Source of the DNA: an uncultured Clostridia bacterium
GTDB lineage: Bacteria; Bacillota; Clostridia; Oscillospirales; Acutalibacteraceae
DNA length: 16,113 bases
NCBI GenBank assembly: GCA_945221685.1
Contig: CALYNN010000014.1
Location: 1-16,113, forward strand
Direction of reading: 5' to 3'
Below are positions 7,068-14,017 of this stretch, piece after piece. Each line of letters begins with the position of its first letter. Within the stretch, counting starts at the first letter, position 1. Made by a program: the position numbers and the translations under genes. The notes beneath the pieces are model-generated. The model ran no database searches, was not told where the DNA came from, and saw nothing but the letters and a program-made list of their open reading frames with translations.

Positions 7068-8191
7068 CAGTTCATTTCCTCCCATCTGATTTTTTCAGCC
7101 TGGGCAAGATATAGCTGTGCCTTTGCGCTGTCGCACTCGTCCTGAAGCGTTATATCATCCCATTCAATATCAAGCTCACAGCTTAAGCCGTTTAGCGCCA
7201 AATACATATTACCTATCTTTTTTATAACAGGGGTAAGAATTCGCCTGTACGACTCTAACTCCGTTGTAAGAATATCCGCCTGCTGAGTGCTCATTCTCTC
7301 GGTAGATGACCAGCTTAATCCAAGCATAAAGGGCGGAAGTCCTGTTTTTGCAACAATCTGCTCCATAAGCTGTCTTACGGGTATTTCGCTGTTAAGCATA
7401 ACATTATCGGCGCCTATTACAGACACGCTTACATCACCTACGGCAACAAAATCCTTAACCGACTCACTGCTCATAGCATCGCTCCAAGCCTTTGCAACTG
7501 CATCGGCTCTTTGCTGTGCGTCTGTCATATCATCTCTGTCACCCGGCTTGCACACAACGGAATATCTTATATTCCCTGCGTGCTCCCAGTTTTCACCAAC
7601 GGTGTTATAAATCTTCATAAGAATATCGCTGATAAACGGCAGACCCTGAAGCAGACTTGTACCGCAAAGCCTGCCCGGCTTGGGATTAAGCACGGAATAA
7701 AGAATAAGCTGGGGATTTGCAACCCTTTCACCATAATTATAAAGCTCAACATCAATATTGTTACTGCTGCGCTTTAGCTCAAGCTCCGATAGCTCACTGT
7801 TATAAAGCGCGTAAATTCCGCTTGAATCAAGAACTATTTCGCCTACGGCAGTACCGAAGGTCAAAAGCTGATTAAGGTAGTTTGAAACAAAGGCGCCTAT
7901 TCCCTGCTGGGTTCCGCCAACATTTATTTCACTGAAAAAGCCGTTTATAGTTTTGTTTAAGGCTTCGTTTCCCGTTTCAAAGCTGAAGCCCTCGCAAAGC
8001 CTTACTATTTTGTTAAGCGCCGCATCTATAATCGGAACTGCTTCTCTTACTGCCTCGTAAACCCTTGCTTCACCGCTTAAGGGCATATACGAGGCAAGCT
8101 GATAATACGGGTGCTTTGCACCGGACGAGGTTTGAACAGCCAGCGCAGAAGCGGCTGAAGAGCCTTTCTTTTTTGAATTAAATAAGCCCAA
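7067..8191 (-). CDS. Phage portal protein
   Basis: The 374-residue product, between terminase and protease genes, is the portal protein that forms the ring through which DNA enters and leaves the head. Family-like segments are YEAVREAVPIIDAALNKIVR (about 44-63), the wing-domain VLNPKPGRLCGTSLLQGLPF, the stem part EIPVRQLMEQIVAKTGLPPF and the following LSWSSTERMSTQQADILTTE, which matches the conserved 'lg....ea...' helix. It starts at TTG 8191, four bases after the terminase stop, with AAGGA upstream. It is short for a portal, like the PBSX type. The stop overlaps the next start by one base. Confidence 0.9.
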   Translation of the reverse strand: MGLFNSKKKGSSAASALAVQTSSGAKHPYYQLASYMPLSGEARVYEAVREAVPIIDAALNKIVRLCEGFSFETGNEALNKTINGFFSEINVGGTQQGIGAFVSNYLNQLLTFGTAVGEIVLDSSGIYALYNSELSELELKRSSNNIDVELYNYGERVANPQLILYSVLNPKPGRLCGTSLLQGLPFISDILMKIYNTVGENWEHAGNIRYSVVCKPGDRDDMTDAQQRADAVAKAWSDAMSSESVKDFVAVGDVSVSVIGADNVMLNSEIPVRQLMEQIVAKTGLPPFMLGLSWSSTERMSTQQADILTTELESYRRILTPVIKKIGNMYLALNGLSCELDIEWDDITLQDECDSAKAQLYLAQAEKIRWEEMN

Positions 8192-8195
8192 AGCC

Positions 8196-9455
8196 TCATT
8201 TCCTTTCTATTGCAACAGACGCAAAAGGCGTGCCTGCGCCTTCTCTGTTCAGCACGGTTGAAACAAAATACCTTATGTCGTCCATTGCGTGGTCGTTTTC
8301 TTTTTTGGGGGCGTCTCTTTTTATACTGTTATCCCAGCGGTAAACGGAGAATTCCCGAATAGCGTCGGCACAACAGGGTGAAATATAAATTTCGCAGCCT
8401 TTAAGCGCTCGGCAAACACGGTTTATGCCTGTAAGCACATCGTTATCCGCCTTAATAACCCTGTATTTTCCATGCCGCCTGACAGTTTGAATAAAGGACG
8501 CCGCCGACGGATCAATTATCAAAGCCGTTATATTTTTTCCACAGGCTAACCCTTCAAGCTCGGCATAATATTCCTCGTCGGTTAGCTGAACTCCGGTATC
8601 GCGGCTTGAATGATAATATTCATCAACTCTGTACCAGCCGTCTGCTCCCTTTCCCCAAAGGCCAAGAGAAAAGGGATTAACCGTGCCGTAATCGCAGGAC
8701 AGATAGTACTGACTTATTTTTCCGTTGCAGGCTTTTATGTGGCGGCTGCTGTCGAACATAGGATAAACCAAGCCGTCTGCCGCAACCCATTTTCCCTCTA
8801 TAAAGCGCCGATAAAACGCGCCGGAATAGAGGCTTTTATATCGGCTTTTCACTGATGAAGAAAGAGAAGGATTATCGTCCATTGTAAAATGAAGATAAAG
8901 CATATTCTTCTCCTTGCATTTCTTAATCCACTCAATATAAAACCAGTGATACGGGTGCTCGGGATTGCAGTTAAAAAAGTATTTAGAGCCGTCAAGAGAG
9001 CACCTTGCAAGCGCCTGCTCAACAAAGGAACGAGGCATAAGCGCCACCTCGTCAAACATTACGCCGCCTAAGGTCATACCCTGAATAAGCGAGGCAGAGG
9101 ATTCGTCTCTTCCGCCGAATATATAAAATCGGTTTGTAATGCCCTGCCTTGTAATCTCTAAATAATTTCTGCTGATTTTAAAGTCACAGCCAAAGCCTAA
9201 ATCCTTTAAAACAGGCATAAGAGGCGTTATAACATTTCGTCTCAGGGAAGCGATTGTTTTGCCGCAAAGGGCAAATGAGGTATCGCTGAAATTGTAAAAC
9301 GCCCAGCAGACAAACGAAACGCTCATACAAAGAGTCTTTCCGCTTCTTACGGCACCGTCGCAGATAATTCCGTTTTTGTGGCTTACTCCGCTTTTGCGGC
9401 ACCACCAATTAAGCACCTGAAGCTGCTTTTTTGAAAATGGAACGAAGCTACTCAT
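8196..9455 (-). CDS. terL: Terminase large subunit (PBSX type)
   Basis: The 419-residue protein is the ATPase/nuclease that packages DNA into the capsid. The ATPase has a Walker A variant GAVRSGKT (34-41), Walker B GVMFDE (131-136) and a coupling motif around FNCNP (161-165). The C-terminal RNase H-like nuclease shows the acidic set: CDYGT with Asp255, ALIIDPSA with Asp315, and HAMDDIRY with Asp392/393. All key residues are present, so the enzyme should be active. ATG 9455 has GGAGA upstream and overlaps the small subunit gene by 8 bases. Length and motifs fit the PBSX/Terminase_3 group, which often packages by headful, though I cannot show that here. Confidence 0.96.
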   Translation of the reverse strand: MSSFVPFSKKQLQVLNWWCRKSGVSHKNGIICDGAVRSGKTLCMSVSFVCWAFYNFSDTSFALCGKTIASLRRNVITPLMPVLKDLGFGCDFKISRNYLEITRQGITNRFYIFGGRDESSASLIQGMTLGGVMFDEVALMPRSFVEQALARCSLDGSKYFFNCNPEHPYHWFYIEWIKKCKEKNMLYLHFTMDDNPSLSSSVKSRYKSLYSGAFYRRFIEGKWVAADGLVYPMFDSSRHIKACNGKISQYYLSCDYGTVNPFSLGLWGKGADGWYRVDEYYHSSRDTGVQLTDEEYYAELEGLACGKNITALIIDPSAASFIQTVRRHGKYRVIKADNDVLTGINRVCRALKGCEIYISPCCADAIREFSVYRWDNSIKRDAPKKENDHAMDDIRYFVSTVLNREGAGTPFASVAIERK

Positions 9456-9783
9456 CGGTATCGTCTCCGTAATCGTTTTTCAGCCTTGCAGAGCTTCTTT
9501 CAAGTGCTTCGTAAAAAGAGGCGGGACTGCCGTCTGTTTCACTGCTGACAACCTCACGCAGCTTTTCAAGAGCCTTAAGCCTGTCAAAAAATTTAATTTC
9601 CATACCGCCGCCCTTGGGCCTTTTTATTTCGCTTACATTAAATAAATCAAGCGAGTCAAGAGAAGCAAGTATGTTTTCGTCGGATTCAAAAAGGAGAGCT
9701 ACTGCGTCCTTTATTTCTCCAAAGGCCAAGCGCCTTAAGCCTTCGCAAACTTCCTTTTGTGTAATCTTCCTTCGCCGCGGCAA
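9448..9783 (-). CDS. terS: Terminase small subunit
   Basis: The 111-residue product precedes terL and overlaps it by 8 bases. It starts with a basic stretch (MPRRRKITQKEVCEGLRRLA), has helical central residues, and a C-terminal segment EIKFFDRLKALEKLREVV that fits the usual 'k..dklkALe.L' end of small terminases. The small subunit recognises the packaging site and loads the large subunit. The start is a TTG at 9783, with GGGAG 8 bases upstream; the nearby ATG is out of frame. It is the first gene of the phage operon, and its leader contains inverted repeats. Confidence 0.8.
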   Translation of the reverse strand: MPRRRKITQKEVCEGLRRLAFGEIKDAVALLFESDENILASLDSLDLFNVSEIKRPKGGGMEIKFFDRLKALEKLREVVSSETDGSPASFYEALERSSARLKNDYGDDTDE

Positions 9784-9802
9784 AAAATCATCTCCCTTTT
9801 CT

Positions 9803-9836
9803 GCAAACCTGTTTTATCGGTTTGCCCTTGCCGATA
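9803..9836 (-). promoter_or_regulatory. Two overlapping, mutually exclusive hairpins in the terS leader
   Basis: GCAAACC (9803-9809) pairs with GGTTTGC (9819-9825), and TATCGG (9815-9820) pairs with CCGATA (9831-9836); the two cannot form together because they share 9819-9820. They lie 20 to 53 bases before the terS start, with the ribosome site GGGAG between them and the TTG. On this strand no T run follows, so neither is a terminator for terS. They could affect translation, RNA stability or repressor binding. The pairing is seen; the role is inferred. Confidence 0.35.
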
Positions 9837-9878
9837 TTTTTGTAGGAACGCCCTACACTTATAGGTCGGGCAGAGGGA

Positions 9879-9904
9879 AATTATAGCGTGAAATAGCTAT
9901 ATTT
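9879..9904 (-). promoter_or_regulatory. Possible phage operon promoter with dyad operator
   Basis: On the minus strand TATAAT (9885-9880) is a consensus -10 box about 100 bases before terS. It lies in a dyad, TATAGC (9882-9887) with GCTATA (9896-9901), spacing 8 bases, with two further pairs outside after one mismatch. The -35 is poor: TTGCCT (9911-9906) would be 20 bases away. A dyad over a -10 box is the layout of a repressor site, but no repressor gene is in the window. Confidence 0.3.
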
Positions 9905-9990
9905 AAGGCAAAAACAGAGCAAATAATTATTTTTTGAACTAAATATTCGGGCTTTATGTATGTATGCGCGGCAGGCGTATTGCAAATCTA

Positions 9991-10019
9991 TTGACGGAAT
10001 TTGCGGTATGTAGTAAAAT
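9991..10019 (+). promoter_or_regulatory. Sigma-A-type promoter for the zinc-ribbon gene
   Basis: TTGACG (9991-9996) and TAAAAT (10014-10019) are separated by 17 bases, each one base from consensus. Transcription would start near 10026, leaving a leader of roughly 90 bases before the GTG at 10118. Confidence 0.72.
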
Positions 10020-10044
10020 ATAAATGATGAAATGAGGAAATAAG

Positions 10045-10112
10045 CTTTCCGAACACCCGTCGGACTGCGGCAGGTGAACAATATTTCATTAATATAATCA
10101 GCAGTCGGAAAG
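10045..10112 (+). promoter_or_regulatory. Structured 5' leader that can cover the ribosome site
   Basis: CTTTCCGA (10045-10052) is perfectly complementary to TCGGAAAG (10105-10112), and ACTGC (10064-10068) to GCAGT (10101-10105), so the helix can extend inwards past a bulge. A third small hairpin, ATATT/AATAT (10081-10095), sits inside. The right arm includes GGAAAG, part of the ribosome binding site of the gene starting at 10118. It may be a switch or attenuator, or just a stable leader. It does not fit any riboswitch class I can recall. Confidence 0.42.
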
Positions 10113-10117
10113 GTAAT

Positions 10118-10618
10118 GTGATTAATATGTATTGCAAAAACTGCGGTCAGCCTATTGCAGACAATACTGCTGTATGCCCCTACTGCTCTGCCACGGTTCA
10201 GGGCGAAGCCAACCACAGCGTAAACGGCACCTACTACACTCCGCCTGAAAATCGGCAGGACTCCTATCAGCCTCAAGGGGAGCAGTACGGTAATTACTAT
10301 AATCAGCCAAATAATCAGTACGGCTTTAATCAGTATTTTAAAGAGGCAGAAGCAAATATTGAAAGTGCAAATACCTTAGGCATAATTTCGATTATACTCG
10401 GTATTCTTCTGTCGCCGATTGTAGGCATTATCTGCGCAGCAGTGGGACTTTCAAAGCTCAGTTCCGTGCCCGAAATACCCGAGCTTTATACTAAAAGGCA
10501 ACAGGCAAAAAGACTTAATAACTTAGGAATTATTATTCCCCTTGTAATTTGGTTAGTTGCGTTTGTTGCAATAATGCTATTTATGGGAGTGTTTGTTGCG
10601 GGCACTGTATATGGCTAA
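10118..10618 (+). CDS. Zinc-ribbon membrane protein with a QNY-rich linker
   Basis: The 166-residue product starts with a zinc ribbon: CKNC (Cys6, Cys9) and CPYC (Cys20, Cys23). A low-complexity linker rich in Gln, Asn, Tyr and Pro follows (about 40-72). Two membrane segments then appear, at about 87-111 (LGIISIILGILLSPIVGIIC) and 136-162, with a short charged loop (YTKRQQAKRLNN) between them. The two-helix part resembles DUF4190-like domains. The ribbon and linker should be cytoplasmic. The start is GTG 10118 or ATG 10127; GGAAAGG lies upstream of both, closer to the GTG. It has its own promoter, and a terminator follows. Its function is unknown. Confidence 0.82.
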   Translation: MINMYCKNCGQPIADNTAVCPYCSATVQGEANHSVNGTYYTPPENRQDSYQPQGEQYGNYYNQPNNQYGFNQYFKEAEANIESANTLGIISIILGILLSPIVGIICAAVGLSKLSSVPEIPELYTKRQQAKRLNNLGIIIPLVIWLVAFVAIMLFMGVFVAGTVYG

Positions 10619-10637
10619 TTTAAAAAACATAATACAC

Positions 10638-10680
10638 AAAAAAGCGGTACAGTCTTTAGTGGACTGCACCGCTTTACTTT
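10638..10680. terminator. Bidirectional terminator between the zinc-ribbon and spoIIQ-like genes
   Basis: AAAGCGGT (10641-10648) plus CAGTC (10650-10654) pairs with GACTG (10662-10666) plus ACCGCTTT (10668-10675), with one A/C mismatch and a 7-base loop. Read on the minus strand a run of six T follows, a good terminator for the spoIIQ-like gene. Read on the plus strand only ACTTTT follows, so it is weaker for the zinc-ribbon gene. Confidence 0.82.
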
Positions 10681-10701
10681 TACGCATTTTGGTTAAACAA
10701 T

Positions 10702-11430
10702 TTATTCGGTTTTTCCCATAACATCAAGGGGGTTAACATATTTTCCGTCAACAAGGGCTTCAAAATGAAGGTGCGCTTCATCGGCTGCCTCAAACGGAAC
10801 AGTACCCAAAGTGCCGAGGCTTTGCCCTATTGTTACATAATCGCCCTCGGAAACATTAACGGTATCCATTCCGCAGTATCGTGCAACGAGCTTTCCTCCG
10901 TGGTCAATTTCTATTACCTTACCTAAAAGCTCATCCTTTGTTACGCTGATAACAAGTCCGTCGTTAATTGCGGAAATTTTTTCTCCTGCGGAGCATTTAA
11001 AATCAACGGCGGTGTGCGCTCTGTAATCGCCCATGGTTTTATTTTGCACAAGCTCCTGAGTGTATCCGTTCAGAACAGCTTCACTTGCCGGATATTTATA
11101 GAATGATTTGTACGGAGTATTAGTATCGCCCTGCTCCATAGTAGGCTTTTCTTCGGCCTTTGTTGTATTGGATTTTTTTGAAGCCGTAGTTTCTTTTTCG
11201 TTTTCCTCGGTAGCTTCCTCCTTAACGGTTACCCGTCTTTGCACCTCTGTTGTAGCCTCCTGAGTCTGACTTGTTACGGTTTCCTTAACAGTTGTTGCCT
11301 CGTTAACATCGGTTACCTTTGCACTTTGAGTAGAAAAATAAACGATAAGACCTAAAGCAATTATACAAAGGCAGATAACAGAAAACAACGCCCTTAAATT
11401 TTTGTGATTAGCTTTATCTTTTGCAGACAT
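10702..11430 (-). CDS. spoIIQ: SpoIIQ-like membrane-anchored LytM (M23) protein
   Basis: The 242-residue protein has a short cytoplasmic N-terminus, one membrane helix (about 13-32), a Thr/Glu/Lys-rich linker (about 36-105) and a LytM domain. Metal ligands are intact: His139 and Asp143 (HTAVD), His222 in HLH (220-222). The segment TMGDYRAHTAVDFKCSAGEK is typical of SpoIIQ, which joins SpoIIIAH across the engulfed forespore space. The B. subtilis protein lacks the full catalytic set; many clostridial ones keep it. ATG 11430 is chosen because GAGGTG lies 6 bases upstream; a GTG at 11439 also exists. Another M23 endopeptidase is possible, but the single helix and motif favour SpoIIQ. Confidence 0.78.
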   Translation of the reverse strand: MSAKDKANHKNLRALFSVICLCIIALGLIVYFSTQSAKVTDVNEATTVKETVTSQTQEATTEVQRRVTVKEEATEENEKETTASKKSNTTKAEEKPTMEQGDTNTPYKSFYKYPASEAVLNGYTQELVQNKTMGDYRAHTAVDFKCSAGEKISAINDGLVISVTKDELLGKVIEIDHGGKLVARYCGMDTVNVSEGDYVTIGQSLGTLGTVPFEAADEAHLHFEALVDGKYVNPLDVMGKTE

Positions 11431-11606
11431 ATACAACACCTCACAACAATTATTAACCGCAAATGATATTTTTATTCACAAATTTTTTGCGCGTTTTTGA
11501 TGAAGCGTTGTAAAACGGATATTTTCCGTACTCTGATTTTAGTAATACGCAATAGGATTGAGTATGCTACAGAGGTCATTTCGCCACCGAATTAACTGCC
11601 GTTATT

Positions 11607-13163
11607 TCAGCCGATTGTAACAGAACCGTTTTTGTTTGACGAGCCCCAGCCAATCCAGGTTTTACCGGGATTAAGGCTTATTGCCATACCGTTTTCATCT
11701 TTAACAACAAGCATACCGTTTTCAACCGACCATGTAATATCGATAACGGTTCCAAGGCTTGCAAGCTTTCCGGTTCCGCCGGAGAGCTTATAGTTGCAGT
11801 ATGTTTCGGATTTTCCGGAGCCCTTGTAGTTTTCCTTAACAACATACTCAGTTGTATCAAACAACACAAGAAGATTTTTTCTTGTAACATCGCTGAAGGC
11901 TATATTTGAGTTTGAGAAGTCGGAGGTGTGATACATTTTATCCTCGGCAGAATAAGTCCAGTCTCTTGTGGAGGTATTGCCTGAAAATGTAAGGCCCAGA
12001 GTATTGCAGGCTACTTCGCCTACTGCTTGGTCTTTCTTGTTAAAATTAAACTTGGTATAGCTTGCACTGTCTGCCTTGGTTCTGAAGCCTAAATCTTCAA
12101 TAGCCTGCGGAAGCTTATCACCCAAAAGAATTCCCGTATGCTCAACGCCGTAGGCACTTCTTGAGCTGTCGCGACTGTAAAGATAGCTTACTCCGGAGGT
12201 AGTCATTTGATTGATGTGGTCAACATTATCCTGCTTAAATACTGTATCGGCGCCAACATAATTTCCTCGGCTTGAGCTTTGTCCCCAATGGATAAACACG
12301 GCGTCAAAAAGCTCTGAAAACTTAATAAACGGAGGTCTTGCGCTTCTCATAGGTCCGATTTGCTCCGGGAGATTTGTGTAATCCGCATAAAACCACAGCA
12401 TTCTTGTTTCTCCGCCTTCAACCTCACCCTCAAGAATAATATCGGGTGACTTTTCATCCTCTATTCCCCATTGAGGTCTTGCGTAATAGGAATTTTCAAC
12501 AACACAGGCAACAGGTCTTACATCAACCGCCTTGGCATTGTAGCCCTCCTCACCTGTCAGCGGATTTGTTACTATTACAGGTGCCGCCGTGGTGGTTACG
12601 GTTGTTTGGGGTGTCTCAGTGGTTTCTTCTTCGTTTCTGCCCTTGATTGCCGCCACGGCAATCTCGGCAATAACCGCAACCGCAAGAATAACGGCAACAA
12701 TAATTATTATAAGCTTTTTCTTATTTTTTACCTTACTCATTTCTTCATACTCCTCATAATTATCTTCGGTAGGCTGCTCTGAATATTCGGGCGTGCCGCC
12801 GTTAATGGTTCCGATTACACCGTCGTCAATAAATTCATCAATTTTCTTTTCTTCGGCGTCGCCGTGGATTGTAATGCTGTCAACCTGAGGCTTCGGCGTT
12901 GGCTTTTCGGCTTCAACAACAACCTCCTTCGGCTCCGGCTCCTTAGGAACGGACTTTTCGTTAACAACTACCCTGCGGCTTTCCTCTTTTCTTTCAACAG
13001 GCTCGCTGTCCTCAAGCTTAACAACAAGCTCCGGCTCCTCTTCCTTTTTTACGGAGCTGTTAGGCTTTGTGTCAAAGTCCTCATACTCAACATCTCTGTC
13101 AAGCTGCTTATTTTTGTTTCTTATCTCTTTTATAATGTCATCAATTTCGTTATTATCACTCAT
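11607..13163 (-). CDS. DUF3048 (YerB-like) membrane protein with an acidic cytoplasmic domain
   Basis: The 518-residue product has a long acidic N-terminus (1-150, many Glu/Lys/Pro), a membrane helix (151-173), a Thr-rich stalk (about 180-196) and a DUF3048 domain (about 198-515). The domain opens NPLTGEEGYNAKAVDVRPVA, then NSYYARPQWGI, ILEGEVEGGETRMLWFYAD and IGPMRSARPPFI, all typical. B. subtilis YerB is a lipoprotein; here a transmembrane helix and large cytoplasmic part replace the lipobox, so the topology differs. The biochemical role of the family is unknown to me. ATG 13163 follows GAGGAGC by 6 bases; a TTG at 13178 is less likely. No convincing terminator is seen after its stop. Confidence 0.88.
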   Translation of the reverse strand: MSDNNEIDDIIKEIRNKNKQLDRDVEYEDFDTKPNSSVKKEEEPELVVKLEDSEPVERKEESRRVVVNEKSVPKEPEPKEVVVEAEKPTPKPQVDSITIHGDAEEKKIDEFIDDGVIGTINGGTPEYSEQPTEDNYEEYEEMSKVKNKKKLIIIIVAVILAVAVIAEIAVAAIKGRNEEETTETPQTTVTTTAAPVIVTNPLTGEEGYNAKAVDVRPVACVVENSYYARPQWGIEDEKSPDIILEGEVEGGETRMLWFYADYTNLPEQIGPMRSARPPFIKFSELFDAVFIHWGQSSSRGNYVGADTVFKQDNVDHINQMTTSGVSYLYSRDSSRSAYGVEHTGILLGDKLPQAIEDLGFRTKADSASYTKFNFNKKDQAVGEVACNTLGLTFSGNTSTRDWTYSAEDKMYHTSDFSNSNIAFSDVTRKNLLVLFDTTEYVVKENYKGSGKSETYCNYKLSGGTGKLASLGTVIDITWSVENGMLVVKDENGMAISLNPGKTWIGWGSSNKNGSVTIG

Positions 13164-13231
13164 AAAAAAGCTCCTCAAATCACACTTAAAAAATATACCG
13201 CATTACTACATTTAGCATAGCATTTTTTGTT

Positions 13232-13240
13232 ATTATACCA
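13232..13240 (-). promoter_or_regulatory. Extended -10 promoter for the DUF3048 gene
   Basis: Read on the minus strand, TGGTATAAT (13240-13232) is a full extended -10 element (TGN plus TATAAT). The -35 is poor (GTGCAA, 17 bases further). The ATG at 13163 is about 70 bases downstream, so transcription would begin near 13225. Confidence 0.6.
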
Positions 13241-13286
13241 TATATTCTTTTACATTGCACTATATTTTTGAAAAAATTAAATTTTA

Positions 13287-13315
13287 TTGATTTACCGCGT
13301 CTTGTGTAGTAGAAT
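13287..13315 (+). promoter_or_regulatory. Sigma-A-type promoter for the actin-like gene
   Basis: TTGATT (13287-13292) and TAGAAT (13310-13315) are 17 bases apart. The gene starts at 13348 after a short leader, with GAGG at 13337-13340. The promoter lies back to back with the one for the DUF3048 gene. Confidence 0.72.
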
Positions 13316-13347
13316 AATAACGAGTAAAAAAACAAAGAGGTATGATT

Positions 13348-13971
13348 ATGGCAAAAACAATTCCGATGATTATTACCAACGAAAAAATACTTGTAAAGGA
13401 CAGGGAGACAAACGAGTTTAAGCCCTTTTCAATGCCTGCCGCAAATCCGTCTCCAAACATTCCCTTTTACCACGAGTTTGCCGAAAAAATTGCAGAGGAC
13501 CAATATTATTTTAAAGAGTTTATGAAAAAAATATACGGCGGCAAGCTGTCAAAATATATATTTGCAATCATCGTTCCCGACGACACAAGCAAGCTTGAGT
13601 CAATTTTTATAAACGAATTTTTCGTTAATTCGGGAGCCTGCAAGGCGGTGGCGCAAATGCCTATGGCGCTGGCGCTTTCAAAGGAGTTCGACAAGTATAT
13701 TTCCATATCAAAATCCCAAAGAAATGTTACCCTTGAATATGTAAGGAACAATGAAACGGTAGTAAAAAAATATTATGATATTCACACCTGCCTGCCTCAG
13801 CTTGTTTTAGAGGATGCAAAGGTTTTGCACATTGATGTGGAATACAACGATATTCCTGTTTTTATCAACAACTTTAACCAAAATATGGATGAGTTTTCGG
13901 ATTTCGGCGAAGTAATTACACCGAAGCAGTTTTTGGACAAAATAGCAGTAATTGATGTTGAAAAGCTGTAA
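13348..13971 (+). CDS. Divergent MreB/actin-like protein lacking nucleotide-binding loops
   Basis: The 207-residue protein aligns by eye to the N-terminal half of the MreB encoded 600 bases further on. Residues 6-28 (PMIITNEKILVKDRETNEFK) match MreB 24-46; 48-112 match MreB 71-140, best at FAIIVPDDTSKLESIFINEF against VVVSVPSGVTEVERRAVEDA, and at AQMPMALALS against IESPMAAALG. The DLGTSNT loop is missing, and the GGGT loop region reads KSQRNV (122-127). The last 80 residues have no obvious match. It is unlikely to bind ATP in the usual way; it might cap or regulate filaments. ATG 13348 follows GAGG by 7 bases; ATG 13342 is too close. It is not a broken mreB, since the frame is clean. Confidence 0.6.
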   Translation: MAKTIPMIITNEKILVKDRETNEFKPFSMPAANPSPNIPFYHEFAEKIAEDQYYFKEFMKKIYGGKLSKYIFAIIVPDDTSKLESIFINEFFVNSGACKAVAQMPMALALSKEFDKYISISKSQRNVTLEYVRNNETVVKKYYDIHTCLPQLVLEDAKVLHIDVEYNDIPVFINNFNQNMDEFSDFGEVITPKQFLDKIAVIDVEKL

Positions 13972-13980
13972 ATAAACAAA

Positions 13981-14017
13981 CACCTCCTGCAAAGAATAAA
14001 GCAGGAGGTGATTTTTT
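13981..14017 (+). terminator. Terminator hairpin that contains the next gene's ribosome site
   Basis: CACCTCCTGC (13981-13990) pairs perfectly with GCAGGAGGTG (14001-14010) across a 10-base loop, and ATTTTTT (14011-14017) follows. This is a classic intrinsic terminator for the actin-like gene, nine bases after its stop. The right arm is also a full AGGAGGTG ribosome site for the ORF whose ATG begins at 14018, immediately after the T run. The same hairpin therefore would stop transcription, and in any read-through RNA would mask the ribosome site. Confidence 0.9.

Larger units (their letters stand above)
9784..10117. other. Intergenic control region between the phage operon and host genes
   Basis: I see no gene in these 334 bases. 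The left part, read on the minus strand, leads into terS and holds two overlapping inverted repeats (9803-9836), a small TGTAGG/CCTACA hairpin (9841-9857) and a TATAAT-like box inside a dyad (9879-9904). The right part, read plus, holds a promoter at 9991-10019 and a foldable leader at 10045-10112. An ORF on the minus strand at 9881-10276 lies opposite the zinc-ribbon gene and is not credible. No tRNA gene or clear attachment-site repeat is visible. Confidence 0.7.

Noticed and set aside
9841..9857. TGTAGG/CCTACA as part of a dispersed chromosomal repeat or phage attachment site
   Set aside because: Only one copy is visible in the window, and the stem is 6 base pairs; there is nothing to compare it with.
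9881..10276. 131-codon minus-strand ORF that could be a phage regulator
   Set aside because: Half of it is antisense to the zinc-ribbon domain, the sequence has no helix-turn-helix, and no ribosome site is visible.
11448..11478. Forespore-type promoter for the spoIIQ-like gene: TGAATA and a GGTTAATAATT box, 14 bases apart
   Set aside because: The boxes fit sigma-F/sigma-G loosely, but transcription would start at about 11441, inside or after the ribosome site, so this cannot be the promoter as drawn.
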